A DNA stretch of 64,000 nucleotides from Pseudopedobacter sp038237895 (GTDB lineage: Bacteria > Bacteroidota > Bacteroidia > Sphingobacteriales > Sphingobacteriaceae), in the NCBI GenBank assembly GCA_038237895.1, contig JBBRYE010000002.1, forward strand, positions 12,880-76,879. The letters run 5' to 3'. A program made the position numbers and the translations under genes. This document shows, piece by piece, positions 44,073 to 53,709 of the stretch. The number at the start of each line of letters is the position of its first letter. The stretch's first letter is position 1. The notes beneath the pieces were generated by a model. The model was not told the origin of the DNA and made no database searches. It saw only the letters and a program-made list of their open reading frames with translations.

Positions 44073-45447
44073 AATTATCTATTTATGCCTGTTTTTTCAG
44101 TTTATAACTGTTTATAATTACGCTCAAGATACTTTAGCTTATAAAGGATTTTTATCAATAGTAAAAACTTATCATCCTATTGCCCAACAAGCAAATTTGT
44201 TAGACAATTTAGCCAAAGCAAAAAGAACAAAGGCAATTGGAGGCTTTGATCCTAAATTAGAAGCTGGTTTTGATCAAAAATATTATGATGGAACAGAATA
44301 TTACACCTTTTTTACTCCTCAATTAAAATTACCTTTATGGTATGGTGTAGAATTAAAAGGCTCTTTTTCTGAAGCAGAAGGAGCATACTTAAATCCAGAA
44401 AGTAAAATTCCAAAAGAAGGGTTAGGATATGCTGGTATAAGTTTTGAATTAGGTAAAGGTCTTTTTATTGATGAGCGAAGAGCCGCAATTAAACAAGCTC
44501 AAATTTTTTCAGAATCATCTAAAAACGAGCAAGTAAGAATTTTAAATGATTTGTTTTTAGATGCTGGAACCCAGTATATAGATTGGCAAAACAAACATCG
44601 GGTTTTAAAGATTTATCAAAATGCAGTAGAACTAGCTAAAACAAGATTTGAAGCTGTTAAATTAAGTTTTAAAAATGGAGATAAACCAGCCATAGATACA
44701 GTAGAGGCAATATTAATTGTTCAACAAAGAGAATCATCCTATCAACAAGCAAATCTTGATTTAAAAAGCAGCCAGTTTTTGTTAAGCAATTTTTTGTGGC
44801 TTGCAAATAACCAATCTATTGATGCCAATAAGTTATCAATTATTCCTCAAGATTTATTAGTGCAGCCTTTAATGCCTAATGCTCTAATTGAAAACAACCC
44901 AAAATTATTAAGTTATAATTTTAAAATTAAAGATTTAATTGTTGAGCGTAGGTTAAAAAGCGAAAATTTAAAACCAAATATAAGTTTGCAATTGGGCGTT
45001 TTAAACCAAGGACAATCGTTATTAAGAAATATAAATGCTAATTATTGGCAAAATAATAATAAAGTAAATATCGGATTTTCTATGCCTCTTACTTTCGCAA
45101 AAGCAAGAGGCGAATTAGCGGAAGCTAAAATTAAAATCAAACAAACAGAGTTAGAGCAAATTTTATTAAAAAAAGAATTACAAAATAAAATGGAGCAAAA
45201 CAATTTTGAGATTTTAACGCTCCAAAATCAACTCCAATTATTAAATAGAACCTATAATTCTTCCTTGCAACTTTTACAAGGAGAAGAATTAAAGTTTAAA
45301 CTTGGGGAAAGCTCTTTATTTTTAATAAATTCTAGAGAAAGTAAACTGTTAGAAGTAAACGAAAAGGTATTAGATACTGAATTTAAATTAGAAAAAGCTA
45401 AAATTAAAAGTTTGTGGATTTCTGGTACTTTATATCAAAATATCTAA
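44062..45447 (+). CDS. TolC-family outer-membrane efflux protein
   Basis: A 461-residue protein with a signal peptide (about 1-21, NYAQ cleavage). Long amphipathic helices with TolC-type repeats are visible (RFEAVKLSFKNGDKPAIDTV at about 198-217, and LLQGEELKFKLGESSLFLIN in the second half), the pattern of outer-membrane channel proteins. Its start overlaps the end of the HlyD gene by 11 bases, so the two are translationally coupled. It completes the TetR-regulated tripartite exporter. Confidence 0.92.
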   Translation: MKSKIIYLCLFFQFITVYNYAQDTLAYKGFLSIVKTYHPIAQQANLLDNLAKAKRTKAIGGFDPKLEAGFDQKYYDGTEYYTFFTPQLKLPLWYGVELKGSFSEAEGAYLNPESKIPKEGLGYAGISFELGKGLFIDERRAAIKQAQIFSESSKNEQVRILNDLFLDAGTQYIDWQNKHRVLKIYQNAVELAKTRFEAVKLSFKNGDKPAIDTVEAILIVQQRESSYQQANLDLKSSQFLLSNFLWLANNQSIDANKLSIIPQDLLVQPLMPNALIENNPKLLSYNFKIKDLIVERRLKSENLKPNISLQLGVLNQGQSLLRNINANYWQNNNKVNIGFSMPLTFAKARGELAEAKIKIKQTELEQILLKKELQNKMEQNNFEILTLQNQLQLLNRTYNSSLQLLQGEELKFKLGESSLFLINSRESKLLEVNEKVLDTEFKLEKAKIKSLWISGTLYQNI

Positions 45448-45509
45448 ACATTAAGATGATGCTAAAGATGTAGCTCACATTGTAGAAAGTTTTAAAAATT
45501 AAAATAGAA

Positions 45510-46694
45510 TTATATACTAGAAATTGCTTCTAAAATAACTTTGCAAGAAAACTCAATTTCTTCATTGGTGATAATTAGTGGTGGTGCAATACGCATAGCA
45601 GTATCGCAATGTAAAAACCAATCTATAATTACCCCATTTTCTACACATATTTTACTGATTTTTTCTACCTGAGTAAAAGAATCTAATTGAATGCAAAGCA
45701 TTAAACCAATTCCTCTTATTTCTTTTATTTTTGGATGAATTAATAAAGACCTGAAAAGTTTTTCTTTTTCAAAAATATCAGCTAATAAATTTTCATCAAT
45801 AATTGTATTTAAGGTAGCCAAACCAGCAGAACAACTTACCGGATGCCCACCAAAAGTAGTGATATGCCCCAAAATTGGATTATCTTTTAAAACATCCATT
45901 ATTTCTTTTGAGGATATAAATGCACCAATTGGCATTCCTCCGCCCATTCCTTTTGCTAGTAATAAAATATCAGGGATGACATCAAAATTTTCAAAAGCAA
46001 ACATTTTACCAGTTCTCCCAAAACCTGTTTGTATTTCATCAAAAATTAAAAGTGTTCTGGTTTCATCACATTTTTTACGGAGTGCTTTTAAATATTTTTT
46101 GTTAGGTACTCTAACACCAGCTTCACCTTGTATGGTTTCAAAAATTACAGCGGCAGTTTGGTTGGTGATTATACCTAAATCGGCGTAAGCATTAATATTT
46201 ATAAAACTAATATCTGGTAATAACGGACGGTAGGCTTGTTTATATTCTTCATTTCCCATAACGCTTAAAGCGCCATGCGTACTTCCATGGTAGGAGTGAT
46301 GAAAAGCTACGATATGAGAACGATTTGTATATTTCTTAGCTAATTTTAAAGCACCTTCTGTGGCTTCTGCACCAGAATTTGTAAAATAAACAGATGATAA
46401 ATTTTGTGGTAAAACTGATGTTAATTTTTGCGCAAATAGCACTTGTGGAGCTTGGATATACTCGCCATAAACAGTTAGATGCAAATATTTATCAACCTGA
46501 TCTTTTATAGCTTTAACCACATTTGGATGCCGATGACCTAAATTACTTACCGCAAAGCCCGACACTAAATCCAAATATTTTTTTTCTGATTTATCATAAA
46601 GATAACAAGCTTCGGCTTTTTCAATTTCTAAAAGTCGAGGAAAATCTGAAGTTTGAGCTGTATTTAAAAGGAATAGTTGTTTGTGACTTAACAT
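45510..46694 (-). CDS. Class III PLP aminotransferase
   Basis: A 394-residue fold-type I enzyme of the ornithine/acetylornithine aminotransferase group. The PLP lysine is Lys248 (LLLAKGMGGGMPIGAFISS), preceded by LLIFDEIQTGFGRTGKMFAF. GHRHPNVV and NSGAEATEGALKLA are also diagnostic. I choose the ATG three codons inside a TTG-initiated longer frame. It stands alone, with no arginine genes next to it, so the exact substrate (ornithine, acetylornithine or another omega-amino compound) is open. Confidence 0.9.
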   Translation of the reverse strand: MLSHKQLFLLNTAQTSDFPRLLEIEKAEACYLYDKSEKKYLDLVSGFAVSNLGHRHPNVVKAIKDQVDKYLHLTVYGEYIQAPQVLFAQKLTSVLPQNLSSVYFTNSGAEATEGALKLAKKYTNRSHIVAFHHSYHGSTHGALSVMGNEEYKQAYRPLLPDISFININAYADLGIITNQTAAVIFETIQGEAGVRVPNKKYLKALRKKCDETRTLLIFDEIQTGFGRTGKMFAFENFDVIPDILLLAKGMGGGMPIGAFISSKEIMDVLKDNPILGHITTFGGHPVSCSAGLATLNTIIDENLLADIFEKEKLFRSLLIHPKIKEIRGIGLMLCIQLDSFTQVEKISKICVENGVIIDWFLHCDTAMRIAPPLIITNEEIEFSCKVILEAISSI

Positions 46695-46778
46695 GATGAG
46701 CAAAGATAATTTATTTAAGAAAAGGGATTGTAGCGTTTTTGTTTTTGTTGAATAAGAAATAAAAGCGTAATTTTAAAT

Positions 46779-47006
46779 ATGGCAGCAAAACTAGTGGATG
46801 AAGATAATGTCCCTTTTGAATTAATCTTAAAAGCAGTTTCAGAAAATTCTGAAAAAGTTTTGCGAATTGTTGATGCCATGAATTTGGGAAGGTCTGTAGT
46901 TAAAGATGATGGCGTTTATAGAATTTTTGCAGATGGAACTGAAGAAAAAATAGCTTCTGGAGAATTTAAACGAAACAAAGCCGATAAATTAGTTTATAAT
47001 TTATAA
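46779..47006 (+). CDS. Small protein paired with a zeta-like kinase, possible antitoxin
   Basis: A 75-residue acidic-to-neutral protein (MAAKLVDEDNVPFELILKAV, with ENSEKVLRIVDAMNLGRS and DGVYRIFADGTEEKIASGEF). It has a helical first half and a beta-like second half. I do not recognise the family. Its last base overlaps the first base of the kinase gene (TAATG), the tight coupling usual for antitoxin-toxin pairs. It does not look like epsilon or PezA antitoxins, so a toxin-antitoxin role rests on arrangement only. Confidence 0.75.
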   Translation: MAAKLVDEDNVPFELILKAVSENSEKVLRIVDAMNLGRSVVKDDGVYRIFADGTEEKIASGEFKRNKADKLVYNL

Positions 47007-47746
47007 TGGCACAGCCAAAACTTAGGATTTTCGCAGGTCCAAATGGTTCGGGAAAATCAACTTTGTTTGATGCTATAAAAGATGTTTATTTCTCCACACA
47101 AATTTTTATCAATGCAGATTTAATAGAATCTCAATTCCAGAAAAATAATTTCATAGATTTAAGTGATTTTGGATTAGAAATATCTAATGATACTTTTATT
47201 TCTTTTGTTGTAAATCAAGGAATTTATAAAAAAGAAAAATTTGATTTTTCTACATGGAATTTAGAAATAATTAATAATGTTATTGTTAGTTCTAACTCTC
47301 TAAGAAAGGATATTTATAATTCTTACCATTTCGCCATTATTTCTGACTTTTTAAGGATAAATTTAATCAAAGAAAAAGTTTCATTTTCTTTTGAAACAGT
47401 ATTTTCTCATCCTTCCAAACTAGATTTAATAAGCACCGCTAAAAATAACGGATATAAAGTTTATCTGTATTTTATCGGAACTGAAACCCCTCTGATAAAT
47501 GAAGAAAGAATTTTAGACAGAATTAAAAAGGGAGGTCACCAAGTTTCAAAAGAGAAGATTTCCGAAAGATATTATAGAACTATGGAACTTCTTTTTAAGA
47601 TGTTAAAATCAGTAGATGAGGTTTATTTATGGGATAACTCATTGAAAAAACATGAATTTATTGGTTCTTTAATAAAGAATAATTTAAGTTTTGATACCAA
47701 TCTATTTCCAAATTGGATAGATAAATATCTCATAGAAAAATTATAA
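47006..47746 (+). CDS. Zeta-toxin-like P-loop kinase
   Basis: A 246-residue P-loop protein. Walker A AGPNGSGKST is at 10-19, followed by FINADLIESQF, the strand FSFETVFSH and a lid-like region with GYKVYLYFIGTET, RILDRIKKGGHQVSKEKISE and RYYRTMELLFKM. This order matches zeta-toxin and related nucleotide-kinase-like proteins; zeta kinases phosphorylate UDP-N-acetylglucosamine in characterised cases. The preceding 75-residue gene overlaps by one base. It could be a toxin or a small-molecule kinase with a regulatory partner. Confidence 0.82.
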   Translation: MAQPKLRIFAGPNGSGKSTLFDAIKDVYFSTQIFINADLIESQFQKNNFIDLSDFGLEISNDTFISFVVNQGIYKKEKFDFSTWNLEIINNVIVSSNSLRKDIYNSYHFAIISDFLRINLIKEKVSFSFETVFSHPSKLDLISTAKNNGYKVYLYFIGTETPLINEERILDRIKKGGHQVSKEKISERYYRTMELLFKMLKSVDEVYLWDNSLKKHEFIGSLIKNNLSFDTNLFPNWIDKYLIEKL

Positions 47747-47789
47747 ATTCTTCTTTATATTCATCTGACGATTAATCTTTATTTTTCAA

Positions 47790-47797
47790 TAAATTTG
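47790..47797 (+). promoter_or_regulatory. -7 box just before the radical SAM start codon
   Basis: TAAATTTG fits TAnnTTTG and ends 7 bases before the TTG start, implying a leader of only a few bases or none. Confidence 0.5.
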
Positions 47798-47804
47798 TAT
47801 CCTC

Positions 47805-49997
47805 TTGAAAGATATACTTTTAATAACTCCGCCTTTTACACAATTAAATACGCCTTACCCAGCAACGGCTTATTTAAAAGGCTTTTTGAATACCAAAAAT
47901 ATCACTTCTTTTCAGATGGATTTGGGAATGGAAGTAATATTAGAAATCTTCTCTAAAAAGGGTTTAAAAGAAATATTTGATTTTGCCTCCAATAAAAATC
48001 AAATCAAAACTGAAAATGCCAAGCGTATCTATGCTTTAAAAGAAGATTATCTTCAAAACATAGATCAAGTTATTTTATTCTTACAAGGAAAAAACCAAAC
48101 GTTTGCAAGGCAAATTTGCATAGATGATTTTTTACCTCAAGCTTCCCGTTTCCAATCTTTAGATGATTTAGAATGGGCCTTTGGTAATATGGGTGTTCAA
48201 GATAAAGCCAAATATTTAGCTACATTATTTTTAGAAGACATCTCTGATTTTATAATTGAGTGTGTTGATGAAAATTTTGGTTTTAGCCGATATGCGGAAC
48301 GTTTGGGCAGAAGTGCCAATGCTTTTGATGAGTTATATAATGCACTTTCTGAAGATTTAAGCTATATCGATAAAATCACTTTAGAACTTTTGGAAAAAAC
48401 AATACAAAAAGTAAATCCACAACTCGTTTGTTTTTCCGTCCCATTTCCAGGTAATTTATATAGCTCTTTTAGGTGTGCACAACGCATAAAAAATAAATTT
48501 CCAACCCTAAAAATTGCAATGGGCGGCGGTTTTCCCAATACCGAATTGCGAAGTTTAAAGGATGAAAGGGTTTTTGGCTTTTTTGATTATATCACATTAG
48601 ATGATGGAGAATTACCTATAGAACTATTATATACTAACCTTTCAATATCAAATGAAAAACTTAAATTATACAAAAGAACTTTTTTACTAAACGAGGGAAA
48701 GGTTTTTTACAATAATTTATCATTAAGAAAAGACTATCTGCAAAAAGATTTAGGAACTCCAGATTACTCTGATTTACAACTAGCCAATTACATTTCAGTT
48801 ATTGAAATCGCAAATCCAATGCATAGTTTATGGAGCGACGGAAGGTGGAATAAACTCACTATGGCGCATGGTTGTTATTGGGGGAAATGTACTTTTTGCG
48901 ATGTTTCTTTAGATTACATAAAACTTTACGAGCCTATTGCTGCGAGTTTGTTGGTGGATAGGATGGAGGAATTAATTGCTCAAACCCACGAAAATGGATT
49001 TCATTTTGTAGATGAAGCTGCGCCACCAGCATTAATGAAAGCTTTGGCTATAGAAATCATTAAAAGAAAATTAAAAGTTACATGGTGGACAAACATTAGG
49101 TTTGAGAAAAGTTTTACAAAACATACTTGTGTTTTACTAAAAAATTCTGGCTGTATAGCAGTTTCGGGAGGCCTGGAAGTTGCATCTGATAGGTTATTAG
49201 CCTTAATACAAAAAGGAGTTACCGTAGAGCAAGTTGCTAAGGTTACCAATCATTTTACTGAAACTGGGATTATGGTACATGCTTATCTAATGTATGGCTA
49301 TCCAACGCAAACCATTCAGGAAACAGTAGATAGCCTAGAAATGGTACGGCAAATGTTTGAGTTAGGAATATTACAATCTGGTTTTTGGCATCAATTTGCA
49401 TTAACGGCTCACAGTCCGGTTGGGTTAAATCCTGCAGAATATGGAATTATCCCAGAACAAAAACCAATTTCTTTTGCCCATAACGATATTCAGTTTAAAG
49501 ACAAAACTGGTATAAATCATGATAAATTTAGCTTCGGTTTAAAAAAATCTTTATTTAATTATATGCATGGGATATGTTTTGATTTCCCTTTACAAGAATG
49601 GTTTGATTTTAAAATCCCTAAAACTAATGTTAAACCAGATTTTATTAAAAAAGCCTTAGAAGCAGATGTTTCTTTTACAGAAAAAGGGACTTCAAAAGTG
49701 ATTTGGCTGGGTAACCCACCAACATCAAATAGTTTTACAAAATCAAAAAAGGGAAATTCTTGGGAAATGATGCAATTGGTTTTTCAGGATAGAAGAAGTA
49801 GTTTTGAAATTTCTTTAGATAAAAATAATGGAGAATGGTTATTAAATACCCTTGATAAAATCAAAATCCATCAAAAAGATATTCTTTTATATCATCAGCT
49901 TAAAGCTGATTATGAGACAACAAATGAGAATTTTGAGCTTTTTTGGTACTCTAAACCCATGAAAACTTTGAAAGAAAATGGATTGTTGGTGTTGTAA
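47805..49997 (+). CDS. B12-binding-type radical SAM protein
   Basis: A 730-residue protein. The start is TTG; ILLITPPFTQLNTPYPA right after it is the usual N-terminus of B12-binding-domain radical SAM proteins, and no upstream in-frame ATG exists. The domain at about 190-290 includes MGGGFPNTELRSL (cobalamin-type Rossmann). The cluster motif is GCYWGKCTFC: Cys357, Cys362 and Cys365, that is CX4CX2C instead of the common CX3CX2C. Downstream radical SAM features are FVDEAAPP, GGLEVASDRLLALIQKG and YLMYGYPTQT. The product and substrate are unknown. It follows the kinase pair and is convergent with rodA. Confidence 0.88.
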   Translation: MKDILLITPPFTQLNTPYPATAYLKGFLNTKNITSFQMDLGMEVILEIFSKKGLKEIFDFASNKNQIKTENAKRIYALKEDYLQNIDQVILFLQGKNQTFARQICIDDFLPQASRFQSLDDLEWAFGNMGVQDKAKYLATLFLEDISDFIIECVDENFGFSRYAERLGRSANAFDELYNALSEDLSYIDKITLELLEKTIQKVNPQLVCFSVPFPGNLYSSFRCAQRIKNKFPTLKIAMGGGFPNTELRSLKDERVFGFFDYITLDDGELPIELLYTNLSISNEKLKLYKRTFLLNEGKVFYNNLSLRKDYLQKDLGTPDYSDLQLANYISVIEIANPMHSLWSDGRWNKLTMAHGCYWGKCTFCDVSLDYIKLYEPIAASLLVDRMEELIAQTHENGFHFVDEAAPPALMKALAIEIIKRKLKVTWWTNIRFEKSFTKHTCVLLKNSGCIAVSGGLEVASDRLLALIQKGVTVEQVAKVTNHFTETGIMVHAYLMYGYPTQTIQETVDSLEMVRQMFELGILQSGFWHQFALTAHSPVGLNPAEYGIIPEQKPISFAHNDIQFKDKTGINHDKFSFGLKKSLFNYMHGICFDFPLQEWFDFKIPKTNVKPDFIKKALEADVSFTEKGTSKVIWLGNPPTSNSFTKSKKGNSWEMMQLVFQDRRSSFEISLDKNNGEWLLNTLDKIKIHQKDILLYHQLKADYETTNENFELFWYSKPMKTLKENGLLVL

Positions 49998-50008
49998 TTA
50001 AATTTATT

Positions 50009-51268
50009 TTAAGCAATCCCCATTCTATTCGAATCAAATTTTAAAAGCGTAAAAAGTAAAATCGTGAAACTTAAAAGTGAAGATCCGCCGTAACTTAAAA
50101 ACGGAAGAGGAATGCCAATAACAGGCATTATCCCAATTGTCATGGCTATATTAACAAAAAAGTGGCAAAAAATAATACACGCAACGGCATATCCATAAAC
50201 TCTTCCTAAAGATGATCTTTGCCTTTCGGCAAGATGAATAATTCTCAGTAATAAAAAAACATAAAGACCAATTACCACAAAACTTCCCGCAAATCCCCAT
50301 TCTTCACCTACGGTACAAAAAATAAAATCAGTGCTTTGCTCAGGTACAAAATTGAATTTTGTTTGTGTTCCCTGTAAATATCCTTTTCCTAATAAACCGC
50401 CAGAACCAATTGCAATTTTTGATTGATTTACATTATAACCAACGCCCCTAAGGTCATTTACTTTGCCTAAAATTAAATCTATCCTTACTTTTTGATGAGG
50501 TTTTAAAATGCTGGTATAAACAAAATCTACACTAAATATAAAAAGTAATGAAAGTATAAAACCTGAGACAAAAACTGTAATGAGATTTCTGTTTTTTCTA
50601 AATAGATAAATTAAAATAGCAGCTACTGTAAACAGACCAATAATTATATATAGCTTAGGGTATAGCAGCGTAAGCACAAATAACAAAACCATAACAGCAC
50701 CTCCTATTAAAAAGTAAGGAGATAATCCTTCGCGATAAAGCACAAAAATTAAAGAGATAAACACCAAGGCTGATCCAGCGTCGGGCTGTAAAATAATAAG
50801 AAAAACGGGAAGACCTAAAATTCCTAATGTTGGCAACAGTGTTTTTATGTCAGATAATTTAGTGTTCATTACACCTAAATGCCTGGCCAAAAGTAAACTT
50901 GTTGCCCATTTTGCAAATTCTGAAGGTTGCAATCTGAAATTGCCAATAGGAATCCAAGCTTGATTTCCGCCCACATTTCTTCCTACAACTAATACCGCTA
51001 TCAGCAATAAAATGGTAACTCCATAAAATACTGGGGCTAATGTCAAGAAGAATTTTGCATCTAACAACAAAATAATAATGGCAACAATCATTGTTACTAT
51101 AATGTAAATTAGTTGTTTACCAGAATTGCTAGAAAGGTTTATTAGCGCTTCATCTTCATTATAAACCGCAGCATGTATATTAAACCAACCAATTGCAACT
51201 AAGCAGAGATATAAGAAAATGGTTATATAATCTACATTAAAGAAAAAACTTCTGTTTTGGTTGTTCAT
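50009..51268 (-). CDS. rodA: Peptidoglycan glycosyltransferase RodA
   Basis: A 419-residue SEDS-family polymerase with about ten membrane segments. Motifs include GNFRLQPSEFAKWATSLLLA, PDAGSALVFISLIFVL with the catalytic-site Asp, QGTQTKFNFVPEQSTDFIFC and IPLPFLSYGGSSLLSF near the end, all typical of RodA/FtsW. With the transpeptidase encoded just upstream it makes the elongasome synthase. It is the last gene of the mreC-mreD-mrdA-rodA operon, 3 bases after mrdA. Confidence 0.96.
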   Translation of the reverse strand: MNNQNRSFFFNVDYITIFLYLCLVAIGWFNIHAAVYNEDEALINLSSNSGKQLIYIIVTMIVAIIILLLDAKFFLTLAPVFYGVTILLLIAVLVVGRNVGGNQAWIPIGNFRLQPSEFAKWATSLLLARHLGVMNTKLSDIKTLLPTLGILGLPVFLIILQPDAGSALVFISLIFVLYREGLSPYFLIGGAVMVLLFVLTLLYPKLYIIIGLFTVAAILIYLFRKNRNLITVFVSGFILSLLFIFSVDFVYTSILKPHQKVRIDLILGKVNDLRGVGYNVNQSKIAIGSGGLLGKGYLQGTQTKFNFVPEQSTDFIFCTVGEEWGFAGSFVVIGLYVFLLLRIIHLAERQRSSLGRVYGYAVACIIFCHFFVNIAMTIGIMPVIGIPLPFLSYGGSSLLSFTILLFTLLKFDSNRMGIA

Positions 51269-51271
51269 TCT

Positions 51272-53197
51272 TTAATTAATTTTTGGTTTAATAACTGGTA
51301 TAGCATTAACTCTTTTAACCTCACTTGCTGCCGTACTATCTTTTTTATTGGATGATTTATAATAAATTTTTTTCTGTCCGGGTAACAGATTGGCATTTAA
51401 TAGTCTATCGGTATAATATTTAGGTCTGCTAATAGTGTCTTTCAAATATTTTTCGATCATTAAACTGGCAATTGGTGCACTCCAAGTAGCACCAAATCCT
51501 GCATTTTCTACCACAACAGCAATAGCAATTTTTGGATTAATTCTTGGTGCAAAAGCTACAAAAACAGAATGATCTTCACCATGAGGGTTTTGTACGGTTC
51601 CTGTTTTTCCGCAAATTTCAATATCGTTTATTTTAGCATTATAAGCTGTGCCATTTGGTGCGTTAACCACCTTACTCATTCCTTCTATCACGGCATCAAA
51701 ATATTTTGCCTGAATTCCTGCATCATTTTTTTGGGTGTACTCTTCTTTAATTATTTTTTTATCGCCCATAGCCTTAATCAAATGTGGTTTATAATAAAAA
51801 CCACGATTTGCAACTATAGCCATTACATTTGCCATTTGTAATGGTGTAATTCCTAATTCGCCTTGTCCAATTGATAACGACATATTGTAGCTAGAAGTCC
51901 ATTTATCGTTTCTAAATCTTTTGGTGTAATAATCTGCAGTTGGTATCAAACCCGGTCTTTCTGCGGGTAAATCAATATCCAAAACATTACCTATTCCAAA
52001 TTTTTTAACCATAGTCCTCCACCTCGAATATGCATTTACAGGTCTTAAACCAGAATGATCAATCATCCTATTATAAGTATTACCGTAATAAGTATTACAA
52101 GATTCTTCTATAGATTGCTCTAAATTTATAGTTCCATGAACGTGAGTGCAACCCATCCATCCATTTCTACCGTACCTGTAACCACCTGGGCAATTGAAAT
52201 AAGTATTTTGGTTTATGATTCCCATTTCTTGAGCCACCAAAGCATTTATCACTTTAAAAATTGATCCTGGCGGGTATTCTGCCTGGATGGGCCTAATAAA
52301 CATCGGTTTAAAAGGATTATTTAACAATTTCATATAATTGTTTCCTCTTTGGCGGCCAACCATTATATTGGGATCATAACCCGGACTACTTATAGAAGCT
52401 AAAATTTCTCCGGTAGAAGGTTCTATGGCCACTACACTCCCTATCTTATTTACCATTAGGCTTTCGCCGAACAATTGCAGCTCCTTATCTAATGATGATA
52501 TTAAATTATCTCCTGCAACTGCGGTAGAATCATATTTACCTTCAAAAAAACTTCCTTGTTCGCGGTTATGTACATCAACCATAATGTTTCTAACACCACG
52601 CTGCCCACGTAATAAATCTTCATAAGATTTTTCTATTCCTGTTTTACCTATATAATCTCCTTGTCCGTAAAAGCCATCATATTTTTCAATCTCTTTTTCG
52701 TTAACCTCTCCAATGTAGCCTAAAAACTGTGCTGCGGTAGAATCTGGATAAAACCTAACTGATCTATTTTGAACATAGAAACCAGGATATTCAAATAATT
52801 TTTCTTGAAAAGCAGCATAAGTTAATGCTGATAGCTGTTTTTGAAAAATGGAGGCTTTATATGGGGAATAATTTTTCGCTTTTTTAAAAGATTTATCAAA
52901 ATCATGTTTTGATATCTTTATCAAATTACAAAACTCTAAAGTATCCATTTCTTCTACTTGGCCAGGGATAACCATAAGATCATAAACGGGTTCGTTTTGT
53001 ACTAAAACCTTTCCATGTCTATCTAAAATAACACCTCTGGCGGGATAGATTATCAGTTTACGTAAAACATTATTATCTGCAGAAAGCTTATAACGATCAT
53101 CTACAACCTGGATATAATACAATCGCCCTAATAAAATGAGGGCAACTAAAATAAATATTCCTTGGATAATGTACCTACGTTTAAAAAAACTGTTCAT
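51272..53197 (-). CDS. mrdA: Penicillin-binding protein 2
   Basis: A 641-residue class B PBP, the transpeptidase of cell elongation. One N-terminal membrane helix (about 10-28) is followed by the dimerisation domain and the transpeptidase domain. The active-site motifs are Ser312-x-x-Lys315 (PPGSIFK), SCN at 366-368 and KTG at 531-533. YPARGVILDRHGKVL is the typical N-terminal motif of the family. It overlaps mreD by 4 bases and is followed by rodA. Confidence 0.96.
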   Translation of the reverse strand: MNSFFKRRYIIQGIFILVALILLGRLYYIQVVDDRYKLSADNNVLRKLIIYPARGVILDRHGKVLVQNEPVYDLMVIPGQVEEMDTLEFCNLIKISKHDFDKSFKKAKNYSPYKASIFQKQLSALTYAAFQEKLFEYPGFYVQNRSVRFYPDSTAAQFLGYIGEVNEKEIEKYDGFYGQGDYIGKTGIEKSYEDLLRGQRGVRNIMVDVHNREQGSFFEGKYDSTAVAGDNLISSLDKELQLFGESLMVNKIGSVVAIEPSTGEILASISSPGYDPNIMVGRQRGNNYMKLLNNPFKPMFIRPIQAEYPPGSIFKVINALVAQEMGIINQNTYFNCPGGYRYGRNGWMGCTHVHGTINLEQSIEESCNTYYGNTYNRMIDHSGLRPVNAYSRWRTMVKKFGIGNVLDIDLPAERPGLIPTADYYTKRFRNDKWTSSYNMSLSIGQGELGITPLQMANVMAIVANRGFYYKPHLIKAMGDKKIIKEEYTQKNDAGIQAKYFDAVIEGMSKVVNAPNGTAYNAKINDIEICGKTGTVQNPHGEDHSVFVAFAPRINPKIAIAVVVENAGFGATWSAPIASLMIEKYLKDTISRPKYYTDRLLNANLLPGQKKIYYKSSNKKDSTAASEVKRVNAIPVIKPKIN

Positions 53198-53709
53198 TTA
53201 CGCTCTTTTTTTGTAAAGAATATTAATTCTGCAATGAAAATTAAGATTAATGTAAATAATGAACTGATAAAAACCCGGCTTAGTGTATTTATTATTTCTG
53301 AAAATTTAAAAACCTCAAAAGTTAATAGAAAGAAATGATGTATTAACGTAAGAATAAGTGCGTAAAAGAAAAACCATCTAAAACCCATTATCGCTAATGT
53401 GGGTTCGGGGTCACTATCATAATTATCTTCTTGTACAGTTACTCTTATAATAACTGTTCTAAAAAAAGCCAAAATAACACATGCAGTTGCATGTAAACCT
53501 AAAGTATCACTAAATAAGTCAATAGAAATTCCTAATAAAAAGGCTAGTGTAAAAAGTAGCCAATTAGGAGTTTCAAATGGTAATAAAAGAATAAATAAAA
53601 TATATAGATAGGGAACGTTAAGGCCATAAATTACCATGTTTTTCAGTAAAAAAACTTGTAATGCAACTAGTAATATAAAGCGTAAAGTGTTAGTTAATAT
53701 CTTAATCAT
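53194..53709 (-). CDS. mreD: Rod shape-determining protein MreD
   Basis: A 171-residue membrane protein with five to six hydrophobic segments. PFETPNWLLFTLAFLLGISI and DLFSDTLGLHATACVILAFF are characteristic for MreD of Bacteroidota. It is a component of the elongasome acting with MreC and the SEDS-PBP2 pair. The gene overlaps mreC by 8 bases and mrdA by 4, so the operon is strictly coupled. Confidence 0.93.
   Translation of the reverse strand: MIKILTNTLRFILLVALQVFLLKNMVIYGLNVPYLYILFILLLPFETPNWLLFTLAFLLGISIDLFSDTLGLHATACVILAFFRTVIIRVTVQEDNYDSDPEPTLAIMGFRWFFFYALILTLIHHFFLLTFEVFKFSEIINTLSRVFISSLFTLILIFIAELIFFTKKERK

Noticed and set aside
46695..46703. TTG start three codons before the chosen ATG of the class III aminotransferase
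   Set aside because: An ATG is available three codons later and conserved sequence begins well after it.
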